Below are positions 6,210-7,411 of a stretch of DNA of 7,411 nt, piece after piece. Every line of letters begins with the position of its first letter. The first letter of the stretch is position 1. The notes below the pieces were generated by a model that saw only the letters and a list, made by a program, of their open reading frames with translations, did no database searches and had not been told where the DNA came from. A program made the position numbers and the translations under genes. Origin of the DNA: Flavobacterium psychrophilum (GTDB taxonomy: Bacteria; Bacteroidota; Bacteroidia; Flavobacteriales; Flavobacteriaceae); NCBI GenBank assembly GCA_003243255.1, contig QFQM01000213.1:1-7411 (forward strand), read 5' to 3'.

Positions 6210-7411
6210 TGCGTTCAGGATTGTTGGTGCGTAGTTCAGTGATGTAATCAGCAACGGCAGAATGGCTCACCGTGTTTTTTTCGAAATGCTTTACGGCCAG
6301 TTTCTTTTCCTGTTCATTGGCTCCAAGCTGATTCAGTATGTTCATCAGGTGCATTTTCATATGTCCCTGCTGAATTCCTGTCGTGGTAAGTGAGCGTAAT
6401 GCTGCGAAGTTTTGTGCCAGGCCGGCAACTGCTACTATCTGCATAAGCTCACTAGCTGAAGGTTTGCCTAATAGTTTGTGGCAGAATTTTACCAACGGGT
6501 GAAGTGTTGTAAGTCCGCCTACCGTACCTAATGCCAATGGTATTTCTAACCAAAAAGTGAAAATGCCATTTTCGACCTTAGCATGTGAAAGGCTACTGTA
6601 GCGACCGTCTTTAGAAGCATAGGCGTGAACACCGGCTTCTACCGCCCTGAAGTCGTTTCCTGTGGCTACAATCACAGCGTCAACACCGTTCATGATGCCT
6701 TTATTATGTGTAACTGCACGGAAAGGCTCAATCTCGGCAATTTTTACTGCGGTTAGGAACTTTTCAGCGAATTCTTTAGAGCTAACGCTTGCGTCTTCAT
6801 GCAGGTCTTCTATAGGGCATGATACTTCAGCCCTTACAATACAATTAGGTACATAGTTAGAAAGTATGCTCATAATTACCTGAACATTTTTTTCTTCTTC
6901 AGTAAAAGAAGCATGGCTAAAAGCTTCTTCTTTCAGGATTTTTGAAAAACGCTCAAGGCATGAGTTGATAAAGTTGGCACCCATGCTGTCTTTGGTTTCA
7001 AAAGTCGCATGAAGCTGGTAGTAATTGGCAAGTTCGACGGTTTTATCCCTTAATTCAATGTCAAGAATACCGCCGCCGCGAGCCTGCATATTTTTAGTAA
7101 GGTCTTGTGAACCTTCAAAAAATTTTGATTTTATTTCATTGAAAAAGGCTGTAAGCTTTTCAAAACTTCCATTGAAAAGAAAATGTACCTGCCCGATTTT
7201 TTCGGTATTGATTACTGTAGCTTTGAATCCGCCACGTTTAGCCCAGAATTTAGCAGCTTTAGCAGCGGCTGCAACCACAGAACTTTCTTCAACAGCCATA
7301 GGGATTGTGTAGTTTTTGCCATTGATGACAAAATTTGGTGCAATGCCCAGCGGAAGGTAAAAGTTGGTTATGGTGTTTTCAATAAACTCATCGTGGAGTT
7401 TTTGAAGTGAT
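6187..7411 (-). CDS. Class II hydroxymethylglutaryl-CoA reductase, N-terminus outside window
   Basis: HMG-CoA reductase interconverts HMG-CoA and mevalonate using NAD(P)H. In this context it probably makes mevalonate for isoprenoids, although the class II (Pseudomonas mevalonii-like) type was first known as a degradative enzyme. The frame stays open to the right edge, giving 407 visible residues; about 20-30 N-terminal residues are missing. The ATG at 7299 is internal: the upstream in-frame sequence reads ENTITNFYLPLGIAPNFVIN, a conserved class II block. Catalytic residues, numbered from the first visible codon, are E42 in VEESSVVAAA, K237 in THNKGIMNG, D253 in ATGNDFRAVEAG and H350 in QQGHM. 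A DSMGAN motif (141-146) and a PLALGTVGG segment (291-299) complete the active site and cofactor region. All key residues are present, so the enzyme should be active. Cofactor preference is not evident. The stop at 6187-6189 lies inside the following kinase gene, and the promoter lies outside the window. mvaA is the usual symbol for this class. Confidence 0.95.
   Translation of the reverse strand, partial: SLQKLHDEFIENTITNFYLPLGIAPNFVINGKNYTIPMAVEESSVVAAAAKAAKFWAKRGGFKATVINTEKIGQVHFLFNGSFEKLTAFFNEIKSKFFEGSQDLTKNMQARGGGILDIELRDKTVELANYYQLHATFETKDSMGANFINSCLERFSKILKEEAFSHASFTEEEKNVQVIMSILSNYVPNCIVRAEVSCPIEDLHEDASVSSKEFAEKFLTAVKIAEIEPFRAVTHNKGIMNGVDAVIVATGNDFRAVEAGVHAYASKDGRYSSLSHAKVENGIFTFWLEIPLALGTVGGLTTLHPLVKFCHKLLGKPSASELMQIVAVAGLAQNFAALRSLTTTGIQQGHMKMHLMNILNQLGANEQEKKLAVKHFEKNTVSHSAVADYITELRTNNPERIEEDFLQ

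Noticed and set aside
7025..7410. Plus-strand open frames of 95 and 75 codons opposite the right-hand end.
   Set aside because: They lie antisense to well-conserved class II HMG-CoA reductase sequence, show no recognisable domain, and are explained by the codon structure of the opposite strand.

Overview
The window looks like ordinary chromosome from a member of the Flavobacteriaceae (Bacteroidota), probably Flavobacterium or a close relative. The evidence is moderately AT-rich DNA, A/T-rich leaders without clear Shine-Dalgarno sequences, -7-like elements of the TAnnTTTG type, a flavobacterial-style PpiD/SurA protein beginning MAVLSKIRQRS, and a mevalonate-pathway gene pair (class II HMG-CoA reductase plus a GYDIA-type GHMP kinase). 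This assignment is inferred from the proteins and signals, not from a marker gene.

Left part, plus strand, 1-4085: a cell-envelope cluster. It opens with the C-terminal two thirds of an LptC-like periplasmic LPS-export protein, cut by the window edge. A 61-residue two-helix membrane protein follows, with its start codon overlapping the lptC stop by one base. Next is a CNNM/CorC ("hemolysin-like") membrane protein with CBS domains. After a 102-base gap with a possible promoter comes a long membrane-anchored periplasmic peptidyl-prolyl isomerase, closed by a clear intrinsic terminator at 4059-4085.

Middle, plus strand, 4086-5295: a GT9 (heptosyltransferase-like) glycosyltransferase, probably transcribed alone from its own promoter. 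It has Asn where the WaaC/WaaF enzymes have the proposed catalytic Asp.

Right part, minus strand, 5292-7411: class II HMG-CoA reductase, whose N-terminus lies beyond the right edge, followed by an overlapping GYDIA-family GHMP kinase. The two are probably co-transcribed and serve isoprenoid precursor synthesis through mevalonate. The kinase converges on the glycosyltransferase so tightly that both stop codons lie in one CTAG tetranucleotide.

I see no mobile element, CRISPR array, tRNA or rRNA, and no clearly undescribed multi-gene system. No gene-free stretch exceeds 200 bases. The points most worth checking are the unassigned kinase step, the Asn substitution in the glycosyltransferase, the degenerate first parvulin-like domain of the isomerase, and the gene overlaps.
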